The notes: generated from the letters alone by a model not told the origin. Positions 16,796 to 26,830 are shown, counted from the stretch's first letter. The stretch is DNA of 64,000 bases from Chryseobacterium sp. LAM-KRS1 (GCF_013184525.1 NZ_JAAOIZ010000005.1:496001-560000); one strand, 5' to 3'. Program-made: numbers and translations.

Positions 16796-19495
16796 TTAAT
16801 TAGTAAATGATTTGATGTTTTCTTTAAAGCTAACCTCAGGGTTAAGAATTTCAAGAATAAGACTACGTACCGATTTCATAGCTTCATCAATACCACCTTT
16901 TTCAAATTGCAGGGAAACAACCCCTTTTTTTGCCTCTGCGAAACTCCAGATCCCGGTTTCAACAGGAAAACCCCAGAATTCAGGAAGACTTTGAATTACA
17001 TACTGATAAATACACAACTGAAGAGCCTGTTTTCTGTCGCTGTTATGAAAATAGGCATCTACATTATCAGCATCAATTTTTACGATCAGATTTTTAATTT
17101 TTGCGGTCTTGTAATCGATAATCCTTACAGTTCCGTTGAGGCGGTCTATACGGTCTATAAATCCAAAGAAAGAAACTTTATCTTTTGTGATGTCGTCCAG
17201 ATAAAAATCCACATTCTCAAACCTTCTTTCGATGGCAATAATTTCCAGTTTGTTTCCTGACTTTACAAGATCCAGATCGTAAGTAAGAATGCTTTCAATT
17301 ACTTTTTTTGCAATTGCTTTATGGATAAAATTCATTCCCTTTTCATAGAATTCCGGCTGGTGTTTAAGCTTTTCAATTGCTATATCGATATATTGATCTA
17401 TTGCTTTAATTGATTCTCTTAAATCGTTTTCTTTTAATATCTTACCTTTAAGTACTTCATATACTTCTTGAAGTGAATAATGAACCAGATTTCCGTAATT
17501 TTTAACAGACAATTCTTCTTCGATTTCATCAGTTTCCGATGTATTTAAAATCTTTGATAAATAAAAATCGATAGGATTATAAAGGTAACTCGTCAAATGG
17601 GAAGCAGATACTTTTTCTTTCCATTTTTCAAGCCTTTCCAGAACAATATCCGTTTTATTAATTTCAATAGGCTGAGAGGAAATGGGTTCAGAGGAATTTT
17701 CTATAATCAGGTGCTCGATATTGTGTGAGCTTTCCATTTCAATCTGGGTAATAAAACGGCTTTTTTCACCACTGTTAACGCCTGAACTTAAAGCATTGAA
17801 TAAAAGATGTACATTCTGAGCATCCTGAATCAGCCTGTAAAAATGGTAGGCATAAATACTATCGTTTTCCAAAAAGGTGTGAAGATCAAAGAACTTCCTT
17901 ATATCAAAAGGAATATAAGTATTCTGCGAATTTCCTAAGGGCAGCTTTCCTTCATTTACAGATAGCAGAATCACGTTCTCAAAATTTAAAAGCCTGGTTT
18001 CCAGCAATCCCATGATCTGTAATCCTCTTAAAGGCTCTCCCTGAAAGTCGATACTCTCGGAATTAATATGCTGGTTAATAAGTATTTCAAGCGTTTCCAT
18101 CTTAATCTCAAAATCATAAGGGGTCACCTGATTTTTAATGATCCTGAATGCATTTTCAAAATGGGAAACATTTTCATATTGGATATCATCTATTTCCAAC
18201 CATTTAATCTTCTTACAAAAATCAATAAGCATGTCAAGGTAGCGTCCTGTTGAATCTGCCTTTTGAAGTAAATGAAAATAAGAGAGTCCGCTTAAAAGTT
18301 CCCGTAATAGCTTCTGGGATATATAAACGATATTTCTCTCTTCTATCCTTGTTTTAAACTGATTGATAATCTGTTCATCTTCAGGTGATTTCGGGAGCTC
18401 TTCGAGGATAGGAAACAAATCCCTGTAATAATATGAGGATTTATTTTTTTCCAATTGTTTCTGGAGATAGAAAAGCTGTTTGACAGCATTGGAAAAAGAG
18501 AGATTCTTCAGAGGAAACCCCATGGTAATATTCAGATGGTCAATACCATGCATAACATCTAGACTTGCCGGAAGCAGATTTTCATCCAGCAGCACCAATG
18601 CAGTATTCGAATAGGTTTTATTCTCAATTTCACTGAATATTTCAGGCAGTATTTTTGTTTGAGTTACATTACCGGATACTTCATAAACTTTGATGTTTTT
18701 AGGTTGGTTAAAATCATCTTCGATCCACTGAAAAGCCCTGCTGTCATTAAACTCCTTCCACAACTTATGATTTCTCAGAAACTTTCCGGCTTCTTGTCTT
18801 TCATCATCGAAATAGTAATGATCCGCCTGGAAAAAGCACTGTCCTTTATCCCATTGGAGCAAACTCCTCACCAGCTTTTCTTCCACCGGAGTGAAAGCAT
18901 TAAACCCACAGAATACAAACTGCTGGTCGGTCGCCTTGGCGAAATCGTTTATTTTAGCTTTAGCTGTTTCATGGATCATTCCTGAAGTAGCCCAATTCCT
19001 TTCCTGTAATTTCTTTTTTAAAACAGGAAGAAAAATATTCATATTCCTCCAGAAATTAAGGAACTTTTTCCTTGGAACATCATCATCTTCTCCTAAATTC
19101 TGAGCCCATTCCTTGATCCTCTCTTCATCAAACATATACTGGAGTACTACTTCATCACTATCTGAAAATTTCAAAATATCATCCCAGTCTTTTTGTAAAG
19201 TAGGAAACCACTTCAGAAAGTCAGAGAAATTATCGTTGGGAATCAGGTTAAGACTTTTATAGACATCAAACGCAAAAAGCCACAGGGCAATCCCCTGAAT
19301 GGGTTGCTTATCCGCAATACGGTCAATAAGTTCCTCTATCGTATAAAAGTTGGGCAGAAATCCTGAATAATTATTTTCCTCAAGGATCTGACGGATAAAA
19401 ACAATGGGTCTTTTTCCGGGAATAACAATATTAAATACGGATAAATCTGTATTTTGGGCTAAGAGTTCGTGAATGATTTTATTGAGAAATTTCAA
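16796..19495 (-). CDS. PD-(D/E)XK nuclease family protein, AddB/RecB-like
   Basis: The 899-residue protein ends in a RecB-family nuclease domain: G-N-L-V-H672 (family G-x-x-x-H motif), metal-binding Asp in G-F-I-D-R-I-D-R (778-785) and the core I-I-D794-Y-K796-T. The rest resembles the inactive-helicase arrangement of AddB, and L-L-S-V-N-E-G-K-L-P-L (510-520) fits the conserved AddB/RecB helicase-like segment. There is no Walker A motif at the N-terminus (V-I-P-G-K-R-P instead) and no four-Cys iron-sulfur cluster. In Bacteroidota such proteins normally pair with an AddA-like helicase-nuclease for double-strand-break processing; no AddA is present in the window. It overlaps the next upstream gene by 4 bp. 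Confidence 0.82.
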   Translation of the reverse strand: MKFLNKIIHELLAQNTDLSVFNIVIPGKRPIVFIRQILEENNYSGFLPNFYTIEELIDRIADKQPIQGIALWLFAFDVYKSLNLIPNDNFSDFLKWFPTLQKDWDDILKFSDSDEVVLQYMFDEERIKEWAQNLGEDDDVPRKKFLNFWRNMNIFLPVLKKKLQERNWATSGMIHETAKAKINDFAKATDQQFVFCGFNAFTPVEEKLVRSLLQWDKGQCFFQADHYYFDDERQEAGKFLRNHKLWKEFNDSRAFQWIEDDFNQPKNIKVYEVSGNVTQTKILPEIFSEIENKTYSNTALVLLDENLLPASLDVMHGIDHLNITMGFPLKNLSFSNAVKQLFYLQKQLEKNKSSYYYRDLFPILEELPKSPEDEQIINQFKTRIEERNIVYISQKLLRELLSGLSYFHLLQKADSTGRYLDMLIDFCKKIKWLEIDDIQYENVSHFENAFRIIKNQVTPYDFEIKMETLEILINQHINSESIDFQGEPLRGLQIMGLLETRLLNFENVILLSVNEGKLPLGNSQNTYIPFDIRKFFDLHTFLENDSIYAYHFYRLIQDAQNVHLLFNALSSGVNSGEKSRFITQIEMESSHNIEHLIIENSSEPISSQPIEINKTDIVLERLEKWKEKVSASHLTSYLYNPIDFYLSKILNTSETDEIEEELSVKNYGNLVHYSLQEVYEVLKGKILKENDLRESIKAIDQYIDIAIEKLKHQPEFYEKGMNFIHKAIAKKVIESILTYDLDLVKSGNKLEIIAIERRFENVDFYLDDITKDKVSFFGFIDRIDRLNGTVRIIDYKTAKIKNLIVKIDADNVDAYFHNSDRKQALQLCIYQYVIQSLPEFWGFPVETGIWSFAEAKKGVVSLQFEKGGIDEAMKSVRSLILEILNPEVSFKENIKSFTN

Positions 19496-20028
19496 GACTT
19501 TTTATAGCTATTTAATTGGTCTAACTGTTCCGTTATACTGGTATTATATTCAGCTTGCTTTTCCTTATTCATTCCATTTTGTGTTTCTTTGTCATAGGCA
19601 ATCTGGAAATCTCTGTATTCATGCAACACCCTGTCATAAATAGCTTTGAATTTTTTCTGGTAATCACCTGCGGTTTTAATGTTTTCAATTACTTCTTTCC
19701 GAAGCTTTCTGGCATATAGTTCAGCAATATCAAAATGCTTTTGCTCGTGGAGTAACACATAATCATTAATCCTTTTGACATCTTTCCACGACTTATCTTT
19801 ATTGAAAATAGTTAGAACTTCAATTTTCACAGGAGATGCAGGGTTGGAGGAAGTGACAACGGAATATTCCCAACCACAATGGGTATAGGCAACTACATCT
19901 TTATTGCTTTTTCTGCTCACCGGACTTTTAAAATCATCCCAGGTAAGCTTCTGATCTTCTTTCCAGATAATTTTCTGACCGAATATCTGAACGGATACCA
20001 AAAGACAAATAAAGATGGTCCACTTCAT
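19492..20028 (-). CDS. DUF922 family secreted protein, putative zinc protease fold
   Basis: The 178-residue protein has a short signal peptide (cleavage near F-G-Q, residue 18) followed by a DUF922-like domain. It contains L-T-W-D-D-F-K near residue 28 and a metal-binding H94-E-Q-K-H98 motif of the HExxH type. DUF922 proteins are predicted metalloproteases of the envelope; activity is not established from sequence. Its last codons overlap the nuclease gene by 4 bp and its start overlaps the preceding lipoprotein stop by 1 bp, so the three are translationally coupled, although a functional link with DNA repair is not obvious. Confidence 0.75.
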   Translation of the reverse strand: MKWTIFICLLVSVQIFGQKIIWKEDQKLTWDDFKSPVSRKSNKDVVAYTHCGWEYSVVTSSNPASPVKIEVLTIFNKDKSWKDVKRINDYVLLHEQKHFDIAELYARKLRKEVIENIKTAGDYQKKFKAIYDRVLHEYRDFQIAYDKETQNGMNKEKQAEYNTSITEQLDQLNSYKKS

Positions 20029-20432
20029 TATTTCACTACGATGATTTTGGTGATCCAGCTGTTCGTTCCCTGCCAGAATTTAAAGGTATAAGTTCCGGTC
20101 TGCTGAGGATTGAAATTGATCTGATTCATACCCTGATGGGTAGATTGTGAACATTGAGCATCAGTTCGGAATTTATAAGCAGTAACCGTTCTGGTTAAAT
20201 TATCACTGTGAATGTAATCATAGCCATAGAAGCCTTCACATTGTGACACATAAGAAGAATAAGTTTTTATATGCTGAATATCAAAAACGTTCATCGTGTC
20301 TTTAGAAATTTTTACGCTATCAATTTTTACCTTATCAATAGATTGTATGGATTCATAATCATCATCATGACAGGAAGCAACAACTATCCCTAAAATTATT
20401 GCAGAAAACCCAATATTTAAAAGTCTTTTCAT
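20028..20432 (-). CDS. Small lipoprotein, hypothetical
   Basis: The 134-residue protein has a signal peptide with lipobox V-A-S-C (Cys21) followed by H-D-D-D, an acidic stretch that resembles the lipoprotein export signal for surface display in Bacteroidota. The mature part is short and beta-rich with scattered Cys residues; a C-terminal segment F-N-P-Q-Q-T-G-T-Y-T-F-K-F-W suggests a small immunoglobulin-like sandwich. No family is recognised. It is the first gene of a three-gene overlapping unit with the DUF922 protein and the AddB-like nuclease. Confidence 0.7.
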   Translation of the reverse strand: MKRLLNIGFSAIILGIVVASCHDDDYESIQSIDKVKIDSVKISKDTMNVFDIQHIKTYSSYVSQCEGFYGYDYIHSDNLTRTVTAYKFRTDAQCSQSTHQGMNQINFNPQQTGTYTFKFWQGTNSWITKIIVVK

Positions 20433-20494
20433 AACACAATATTTTTCGATTATTAATAAATATTTAGCAAAAATTATTCCTTTGTTAACGAAAA

Positions 20495-21130
20495 TTAAGA
20501 ATTAAAATTCCCTTTCGATAAATAAACTACTTTTTTGGTATCAAAAAACTCTTCTTTAAAATAAGTATTAAGATTATAAATTTCACACTTCAAACCGGCA
20601 AGCTCTTCAGCGAGATCTCCTCCTTTCAGATATAGCACCCCATTATGCTTTGTATTAAATTGTTCTTTTTCAAATTTACCTTTCAACCATCTTAGGAATT
20701 CAGGCATTTGAGTAACCGCCCGGCTTACTACAAAGTGAAATTTTTCTTTTAATTTCTCAGCTCTACCATGGATTGCAGTAACATTAGTAAGTCCTACTCC
20801 TTCTGCAACAGCATTTACAACACTGATCTTCTTACCGATGGAATCTATGAGTGTAAATTGAGAATCCGGAAATAAAATAGCTAAAGGAATTCCGGGAAAA
20901 CCACCTCCCGTTCCAATATCAAGAACCCGGGTTCCGGGAGAAAACTCCATTACTTTAGCAATCCCTAATGAATGCAGGATATGTTTTTCATATAAAGATT
21001 CCATATCTTTTCTAGAAATCACATTGATCTTTTCATTCCACTCATTATAGAGACTTTCCAATTGAGTAAATTGTTGTATCTGATTTTCTGTGAGATTCGG
21101 AAAATATTTTAATAGTAACGATATAGACAT
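20495..21130 (-). CDS. rsmG: 16S rRNA (guanine-527-N7)-methyltransferase RsmG
   Basis: The protein is 211 residues from the Met at 21130; an upstream in-frame Met at 21151 would overlap the promoter box, so it is rejected. It carries the RsmG/GidB fold: an N-terminal helical region with L-Y-N-E-W-N-E-K-I-N-V-I-S-R, SAM-binding motif I (V-L-D-I-G-T-G-G-G-F-P-G-I-P) and V-V-S-R-A-V in the catalytic part. It methylates G527 in the 530 loop of 16S rRNA, and loss usually gives low-level streptomycin resistance. It is transcribed alone from a well-matched promoter and is separated from the downstream lipoprotein gene by 62 bp. Confidence 0.95.
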   Translation of the reverse strand: MSISLLLKYFPNLTENQIQQFTQLESLYNEWNEKINVISRKDMESLYEKHILHSLGIAKVMEFSPGTRVLDIGTGGGFPGIPLAILFPDSQFTLIDSIGKKISVVNAVAEGVGLTNVTAIHGRAEKLKEKFHFVVSRAVTQMPEFLRWLKGKFEKEQFNTKHNGVLYLKGGDLAEELAGLKCEIYNLNTYFKEEFFDTKKVVYLSKGNFNS

Positions 21131-21148
21131 AAGAATTATTATAATTTG

Positions 21149-21179
21149 CAAAAATAAGTTTATTTCACGTTGTATTCAA
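21149..21179 (-). promoter_or_regulatory. Promoter of rsmG
   Basis: On the minus strand TTG (21179-21177), a 20-nt spacer and TATTTTTG (21156-21149) match the Bacteroidota promoter TTG-N20-TAnnTTTG. Transcription would start near 21144, about 14 nt before the ATG at 21130. Confidence 0.75.
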
Positions 21180-21217
21180 ATTAAGTCGCCTAAATCAGGG
21201 TTTTTAAGCCAATAAGA

Positions 21218-22555
21218 TTATTTTGCAATAGCCGGTATCACCGGTACACTTACGTTTCCGCTTGTATTCACGGTTTGTACTGCAAAAATATAGTTGTCTT
21301 TTGAGAGCGGGATTTTCAGTGAAAGCTCCTTGGTAAATATTTTCTTCTGCCACAAAGGATTATCTGTTTCTCTCACTAACACATAGTAGCCTGCAGCCAG
21401 TCCTGATTTTGGTTTTTTCCAATGCAGAACAGTAGAGTTGGTAAGTTCTTTAACTTCTATTTCAACCTGTTCGGGCTTTGATGCAGATTTAGCAAGACTG
21501 GCTAATACAGCAACATTGGCAGCTACATTCTTTCGTAAATAGTTAAAGTCAATAAACTCAGGAAGATCACCATATTGCTTATTATTTTCTTTTCTTATAT
21601 CCTGATGCTGATGATCATAATTTTCATAATATTCCGTCAATCTTACAGAAGGAAATCCATAGTTCACAAAGCTCGAATGATCTCCTCCACGTAAAAACCT
21701 GTCATTTCTGTAGATCAGCTTTACTTCAAGTTTTTTCACATATTTTTCAGCAACCTCCTTAATGTGTCTCGCTAACTGACGGGATTCGCCATCATTTTCC
21801 AAGCCCAGATTTCTTAATCCCAAAGCTTTTTTATCCAGGTCAGCATAAGGCAATCCTTCACTGAACACCCGCAGTGTGTGATCATTGATTTCACCAGTCT
21901 CTCCCGCTTTGGCATTTCCTATCATATCATTATTCAAAACAGCTTCTAATTGCACATTCTCCTTTTTCATTTTCTCTGCCAGTAATTTAGAACCAAGCAG
22001 CGACTGTTCTTCTCCGGAAAAAGCAACGAAAATAACAGATGCCGGAAACTGGGATCTGCTGAGAACTCTTGCCGCTTCTATCACAGCACTTACTCCACTT
22101 CCATCGTCATTTGCCCCTGGAGCAAACGATGTCCTGTTCATTACATCCGTAACACGAGAATCTAGATGTCCTGAAATCAGGAAAACCCTTTTGTCATAAG
22201 GGTCAGTCCCCCTTAAAAAAGCACACGCATTCCCAAGGTTAGTCACCTGATCTACCCTTTTTCCATCCGGCTGAATATCTTGCTGCTGCAAATAAACTTC
22301 CATTCTTCCCCCTGAATTTTTTGCATATTCTTTAAACTTACTTAAAACCCAGGTCCTGGCCGCTCCTATCCCATTTCCCGGATCATTTACCTGGCTTAAC
22401 GTATGTCTTGTATTAAAACCTACAAGACTGTTGATATAACTTTTCAGGGAATCCGAATTTACCTCGGAAACATATTTTTTTATTTCACCGTCTTTTTCAG
22501 GTATTTGTGAAAAACCTATAAACGGAATCAACAGCAGAAGAACAGAGTATTTCAT
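21218..22555 (-). CDS. Secreted M28 family zinc aminopeptidase
   Basis: The 445-residue protein has a signal peptide (1-16, ending F-S-Q) and an M28 peptidase domain with all expected metal and catalytic residues: His130 in S-G-H-L-D-S, Asp150 in G-A-N-D-D-G-S-G, Glu182-Glu183 in S-G-E-E-Q, Asp210 in N-N-D-M-I-G, and a late His in Y-D-H-Q-H. A C-terminal region (about 365-445) looks like a fibronectin III domain (V-L-H-W-K-K-P, Y-Y-V-L-V-R-E-T). It probably trims N-terminal residues from peptides outside the inner membrane. It is not close to the M28 triplet at 35-39 kb, which is of the carboxypeptidase Q type. Confidence 0.88.
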   Translation of the reverse strand: MKYSVLLLLIPFIGFSQIPEKDGEIKKYVSEVNSDSLKSYINSLVGFNTRHTLSQVNDPGNGIGAARTWVLSKFKEYAKNSGGRMEVYLQQQDIQPDGKRVDQVTNLGNACAFLRGTDPYDKRVFLISGHLDSRVTDVMNRTSFAPGANDDGSGVSAVIEAARVLSRSQFPASVIFVAFSGEEQSLLGSKLLAEKMKKENVQLEAVLNNDMIGNAKAGETGEINDHTLRVFSEGLPYADLDKKALGLRNLGLENDGESRQLARHIKEVAEKYVKKLEVKLIYRNDRFLRGGDHSSFVNYGFPSVRLTEYYENYDHQHQDIRKENNKQYGDLPEFIDFNYLRKNVAANVAVLASLAKSASKPEQVEIEVKELTNSTVLHWKKPKSGLAAGYYVLVRETDNPLWQKKIFTKELSLKIPLSKDNYIFAVQTVNTSGNVSVPVIPAIAK

Positions 22556-22648
22556 AAAATTAAATGTAAGATGATTTAAATATACAAAACGTACAGCTTG
22601 AGAAGCTTTTTTTATTTTAATATTATATTTAAATTAAGTTTTATTATA

Positions 22649-22656
22649 TATTTTTG
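22649..22656 (+). promoter_or_regulatory. Candidate -7 box upstream of the aminotransferase
   Basis: TATTTTTG matches TAnnTTTG and lies 20 bp before the ATG at 22677. No TTG is seen at the expected upstream position, so only the proximal element is supported. Confidence 0.45.
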
Positions 22657-22676
22657 TTACAATACAAAAATATTAC

Positions 22677-23870
22677 ATGGACAAACTTTCAGATAGAGTA
22701 AAAAGACTTGGATACTCGCAGACTTTTGTAATGTCTAATAAGGCTAGAGAAATGAAAGCCAACGGAATAGACGTTATCAGCTTAACACTTGGCGAACCGG
22801 ATTTTGATGTTCCCGACAATATAAAACAAGCGGCTTTTGATGCCATTAATCAAAATTACAGTCATTACTCTCCTGTTCCGGGCTTTCTGGAGCTTCGTGA
22901 AGCTATTGCATATAAATTAAAAAGAGATAATCATTTAGAATATAAACCTACACAAATATGTGTTTCCAATGGTGCCAAACAAGCTATTTTAAATGTTCTG
23001 GCTGCCATCATCAATGACGGAGATGAAGTGATCCTTCCAACACCGTATTGGGTAAGTTATGACGAAATGGTAAAAATGATGGGCGGAAATTCCGTTATGG
23101 TTCCTACCTCTTATGTAACTGATTTCAAAATCACTGCCGAACAGCTGGAAGAAGCGATTACAGACAAAACCAAAGCTGTTTTATTCAGTTCACCTTGTAA
23201 TCCTTCCGGTGGATATTACACTTACGACGAATTAAAATCCCTGGCTAAAGTCATTGCTAAATACCCTCATGTCACTGTGATTTCTGATGAAATCTACGAG
23301 TTTATCAACTATGAAACTAAAACAGCATCTATTGCCCAGTTTCCTGAAGTATATGAGCAAACAGCCGTAATCAACGGAATGTCCAAAGCTTTTGCAATGA
23401 CAGGCTGGAGAATAGGATATTCCGCATGTCCTGAATGGTTGGCGAAAGCTTGTGAAAAAGTTCAGGGGCAAATGACCAGCGGAGCCAATACAATGGCCCA
23501 GAGAGCTTCTATTACTGCTCTGAAAACAGATCCTTCAGAATACAGATACATGATTGATGCCTTCAAAAAAAGAAGAGATCTTGTCTATGATCTGATCACT
23601 GAAATCCCGGGATTCAAGGTTCTTTTGCCTAAAGCAGCCTTCTATTTCTTTCCGGATATTTCTTACTATATAGGCAAAACTTTGAACGGAACCGAAATTA
23701 AAGATGCTGATGATTTTGCTATGTTTATTTTAGAAAATGCCCATGTAGGATGCGTTGGTGGTGTTTCCTTTGGAAGCCCTGAATGCATCAGATTCTCTTA
23801 TGCTGCATCAGAAGATGATCTAAGAGAGGCCATGAGAAGAATCAAGGAATTATTAGAAAAATTTAACTAA
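22677..23870 (+). CDS. aspC: Class I PLP aminotransferase, aspartate aminotransferase type
   Basis: The 397-residue fold-type I aminotransferase has the PLP lysine Lys237 in G-M-S-K-A-F-A-M-T-G-W-R-I-G-Y, S-P-C-N-P-S-G-G (171-178) for cofactor binding, and a late Arg in I-R-F-S-Y that binds the substrate carboxylate. The pattern and length match subgroup I-gamma aspartate aminotransferases, which move the amino group between aspartate and 2-oxoglutarate; some relatives use prephenate or aromatic substrates. The M16 peptidase gene follows after 12 bp in the same direction, so the two are probably co-transcribed. Confidence 0.9.
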   Translation: MDKLSDRVKRLGYSQTFVMSNKAREMKANGIDVISLTLGEPDFDVPDNIKQAAFDAINQNYSHYSPVPGFLELREAIAYKLKRDNHLEYKPTQICVSNGAKQAILNVLAAIINDGDEVILPTPYWVSYDEMVKMMGGNSVMVPTSYVTDFKITAEQLEEAITDKTKAVLFSSPCNPSGGYYTYDELKSLAKVIAKYPHVTVISDEIYEFINYETKTASIAQFPEVYEQTAVINGMSKAFAMTGWRIGYSACPEWLAKACEKVQGQMTSGANTMAQRASITALKTDPSEYRYMIDAFKKRRDLVYDLITEIPGFKVLLPKAAFYFFPDISYYIGKTLNGTEIKDADDFAMFILENAHVGCVGGVSFGSPECIRFSYAASEDDLREAMRRIKELLEKFN

Positions 23871-23882
23871 CAATACCAACCG

Positions 23883-26822
23883 ATGAATTTATTAAAGAGA
23901 ATCACTATTGCAACAAGCATTGCAGCAGCTAGTTTTACAGGCTATGTTCATGCACAGGATTTCCAGTGGAAAGAAGCTACGGCCAACGGTTATACTTACC
24001 GATATGTAACCAATGACCCAACCGCCGCAAGATATTATAAACTGAAAAACGGCTTAACTGTTATTTTAAGTCCAACCAAAAAGGACCCAAGAATCCAGAC
24101 GTATATTGCTACCAAAGCAGGAAGCAAAACCGACCCTGCTGATCATACAGGTTTAGCCCATTACCTTGAACACATGCTTTTTAAAGGTACCGACAAGTTC
24201 GGATCCAAAGACTGGGCAAAAGAAAAACCTCTGCTGGATCAGATCGATGCATTGTATGAAAAATACAATCAGACAAAAGATGAAGCCAAGAGAAAAGAGA
24301 TCTACAAAGAAATAGACAAAGTATCCGGAGAGGCAGCGAAATATGCCATTGCCAATGAATATGATAAAATGATGTCAGGAATGGGAGCAGATGGCACCAA
24401 TGCTTTTACATCATTTGAACAAACGGTGTATACGGAAGACATCCCTTCAAATGTTACCGATAAATTCTTAGCTGTTCAGGCAGAAAGATTCAGACAACCC
24501 ATTTTAAGGCTTTTCCATACGGAGCTGGAAGCAGTTTATGAAGAAAAGAACCGCGGCCTGGATAATGATTCAAGAAAAGTTTATGAAGCGATGTTCGCGG
24601 CCATATTTCCAAATAACAATTACGGGAAACAAACTACAATCGGAACCGTTGAACACTTAAAGAACCCTTCCCTAAAAGCAATCAGAGAATATTTTAACAA
24701 TTATTATGTTCCTAACAACATGGGAATCATCATGTCTGGAGATTTCAATCCTGATGAAATGATCGTTAAAATCGATAAAGAATTCTCCTATATGAAACCT
24801 AAGGAGATTCCTGCTTACACTGTTGGGCAAGAGCAGCCTATTACTGCACCGATTACTAAAGAAGTATTTGGCCCTAACCCAGAAAACATCACGATAGGCT
24901 TCAGATTTCCGGGGGCGACAACAAGAGATGCCAGACTTCTGAATCTGATAGGAAGCATGCTAACCAACGGGCAAGCGGGACTTATTGACCTTGATCTTGT
25001 GAAAAAACAAAAATTATTAGCCGCCTATGCCTTCCCTTATGTTTTAAAAGACTACTCTGTTCTCTTCCTGCAAGGAAACCCTACAGAAGGTCAATCTTTA
25101 GATCAGGTTAAAACATTGTTACTGCAGGAGATTGATAAATTAAGAAAGGGAGAATTCTCTGATGATCTTATACAATCTATCGTAAATAACGAAAGGAAGA
25201 ATATCATTCAGAATAATGAAAAATACTCTTCAAGAGCAAGTACTTTAATGGATGAGTTCACTTCTGATATTGACCACAAAGCAGCTTTGGAATATGTAGA
25301 AGAGATATCGAAACTTACTAAAAAAGATATCATGGACTTTGCTTCCAAATATCTTCAGGACAACAATTACGTTGCCATCTATAAGAGAAAAGGAGAAGAT
25401 AAAAACATTATAAAAGTAGATAAACCTACAATTACTCCTGTTTCTGTAAACAGGGACGACCAGTCTCCTTTCCTGAAAAAGATCAACGAAATGCCTGAGT
25501 CGGCCATCGCACCGGTTTGGCTGAATTTCGATAAAGACATCGCAAAAAATAAATTAGGCGGCATCGATGTTCTTTCTGTAAAAAATACAGATAATGAATT
25601 ATTCAGGATGTATTATCACTTCGATTCAGGAAAATGGAACAACAAAATGCTTCCTTTGGCAGCAGAATACCTTCAATACCTCGGAACCAAAAATAAATCA
25701 TCCGAAACCATCAGCAAGGAATTCTATAAACTTGCATCAAGTTTCAGCGTAGGCGCCGGAAATGAGGAAACCTATGTAACCATAGAAGGTCTCAACGAAA
25801 ATTTTGATAAAACATTAGCTTTATTCGAAGACCTGATCAAAAACTGTGAAGCTGACCAGGCTGCTTTAGATTCTTATAAAGCAAGATTGAAAAAAGCGAG
25901 AGCCAATGCAAAACAGAATAAAGGCAGCATCATGGCTGGATTGAGAAGCTACGCACAATATGGCCCTCAAAATCCATTTAATAATGTATTGACAGATGCA
26001 GAACTTGATGCCTTAAAAGCAGAAGACCTGATCAAAATACTTCACGATTTGTTCAACTACAAACACAAAGTATTGTATTACGGTCCGAAATCCGGAAGTG
26101 AAGCCGTTGCATCCCTCACTCCCATCCACAAGCTTCCGGCTACCTTAAAAGATATGCCGAAGTCTAAAACTTTCACCCAGGTACCAACAGATAAGACCAA
26201 AGTATTATTTGCTCATTATGACATGGTTCAGGCTGAAGTTTTCTGGGTAAGAAACGGAGAGCAATATAATGCAACGATTACTCCTACGGTAAGCTTATTC
26301 AATAATTATTTCGGAGGTGGAATGGGATCAATTGTATTCCAGACCATAAGAGAATCCAAAGCCCTGGCTTATTCTACTTATTCTTACTTCTCTCTTCCAA
26401 GCAAAAAAGAAGATAAAGATATGATTACTGCTTATGTAGGAACTCAGGCAGATAAATTCAATGAGTCCACTACAGCGATGAATGAGCTTCTCACTACTTT
26501 ACCGCAGTCTCAACAACTATTTGAAACAGCTAAAAGTGGTTTAAAGAAATCTATCGCTTCGGAAAGAATCACCCAGGACGGAATCATCTTTACTTATTTA
26601 AGAGCTCAAAAGCTGGGCAATTCTACTGATATCAGAAAGAATGTTTATGATCAGGCTCCTAAACTGTCATTCGCAGACATTAACAGTTTCCACGATAAGG
26701 AAATGAAAGGTAAAAATTTCACCTACTGTATTGTAGCATCTCAGGACAAAGTAAATGAAGCCGACATGAAAAAATTAGGAGAGGTAAAAAAACTCAACTT
26801 AAACGAAATTTTCGGTTACTAA
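23883..26822 (+). CDS. Secreted M16 family zinc metallopeptidase (pitrilysin-like)
   Basis: The 979-residue protein has a signal peptide (cleavage near V-H-A-Q, residue 24) and two tandem M16 repeats. The first half carries the inverted zinc motif H93-Y-L-E96-H97 and the downstream Glu in E-L-E-A-V-Y-E-E. The C-terminal half has the M16 fold with R-E-S-K-A-L-A-Y (R/Y substrate pocket) but no metal site, as usual. It likely degrades small peptides in the periplasm or at the surface. The aminotransferase gene precedes it by 12 bp and a perfect palindromic terminator follows. Confidence 0.92.
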   Translation: MNLLKRITIATSIAAASFTGYVHAQDFQWKEATANGYTYRYVTNDPTAARYYKLKNGLTVILSPTKKDPRIQTYIATKAGSKTDPADHTGLAHYLEHMLFKGTDKFGSKDWAKEKPLLDQIDALYEKYNQTKDEAKRKEIYKEIDKVSGEAAKYAIANEYDKMMSGMGADGTNAFTSFEQTVYTEDIPSNVTDKFLAVQAERFRQPILRLFHTELEAVYEEKNRGLDNDSRKVYEAMFAAIFPNNNYGKQTTIGTVEHLKNPSLKAIREYFNNYYVPNNMGIIMSGDFNPDEMIVKIDKEFSYMKPKEIPAYTVGQEQPITAPITKEVFGPNPENITIGFRFPGATTRDARLLNLIGSMLTNGQAGLIDLDLVKKQKLLAAYAFPYVLKDYSVLFLQGNPTEGQSLDQVKTLLLQEIDKLRKGEFSDDLIQSIVNNERKNIIQNNEKYSSRASTLMDEFTSDIDHKAALEYVEEISKLTKKDIMDFASKYLQDNNYVAIYKRKGEDKNIIKVDKPTITPVSVNRDDQSPFLKKINEMPESAIAPVWLNFDKDIAKNKLGGIDVLSVKNTDNELFRMYYHFDSGKWNNKMLPLAAEYLQYLGTKNKSSETISKEFYKLASSFSVGAGNEETYVTIEGLNENFDKTLALFEDLIKNCEADQAALDSYKARLKKARANAKQNKGSIMAGLRSYAQYGPQNPFNNVLTDAELDALKAEDLIKILHDLFNYKHKVLYYGPKSGSEAVASLTPIHKLPATLKDMPKSKTFTQVPTDKTKVLFAHYDMVQAEVFWVRNGEQYNATITPTVSLFNNYFGGGMGSIVFQTIRESKALAYSTYSYFSLPSKKEDKDMITAYVGTQADKFNESTTAMNELLTTLPQSQQLFETAKSGLKKSIASERITQDGIIFTYLRAQKLGNSTDIRKNVYDQAPKLSFADINSFHDKEMKGKNFTYCIVASQDKVNEADMKKLGEVKKLNLNEIFGY

Positions 26823-26830
26823 ATATAATG

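Noticed and set aside
16907..17260. Plus-strand open frame of 117 codons
   Set aside because: Antisense to the AddB-like nuclease and without homology features.
21131..21151. Upstream Met of RsmG
   Set aside because: It overlaps the TATTTTTG promoter box, so it is not in the transcript.
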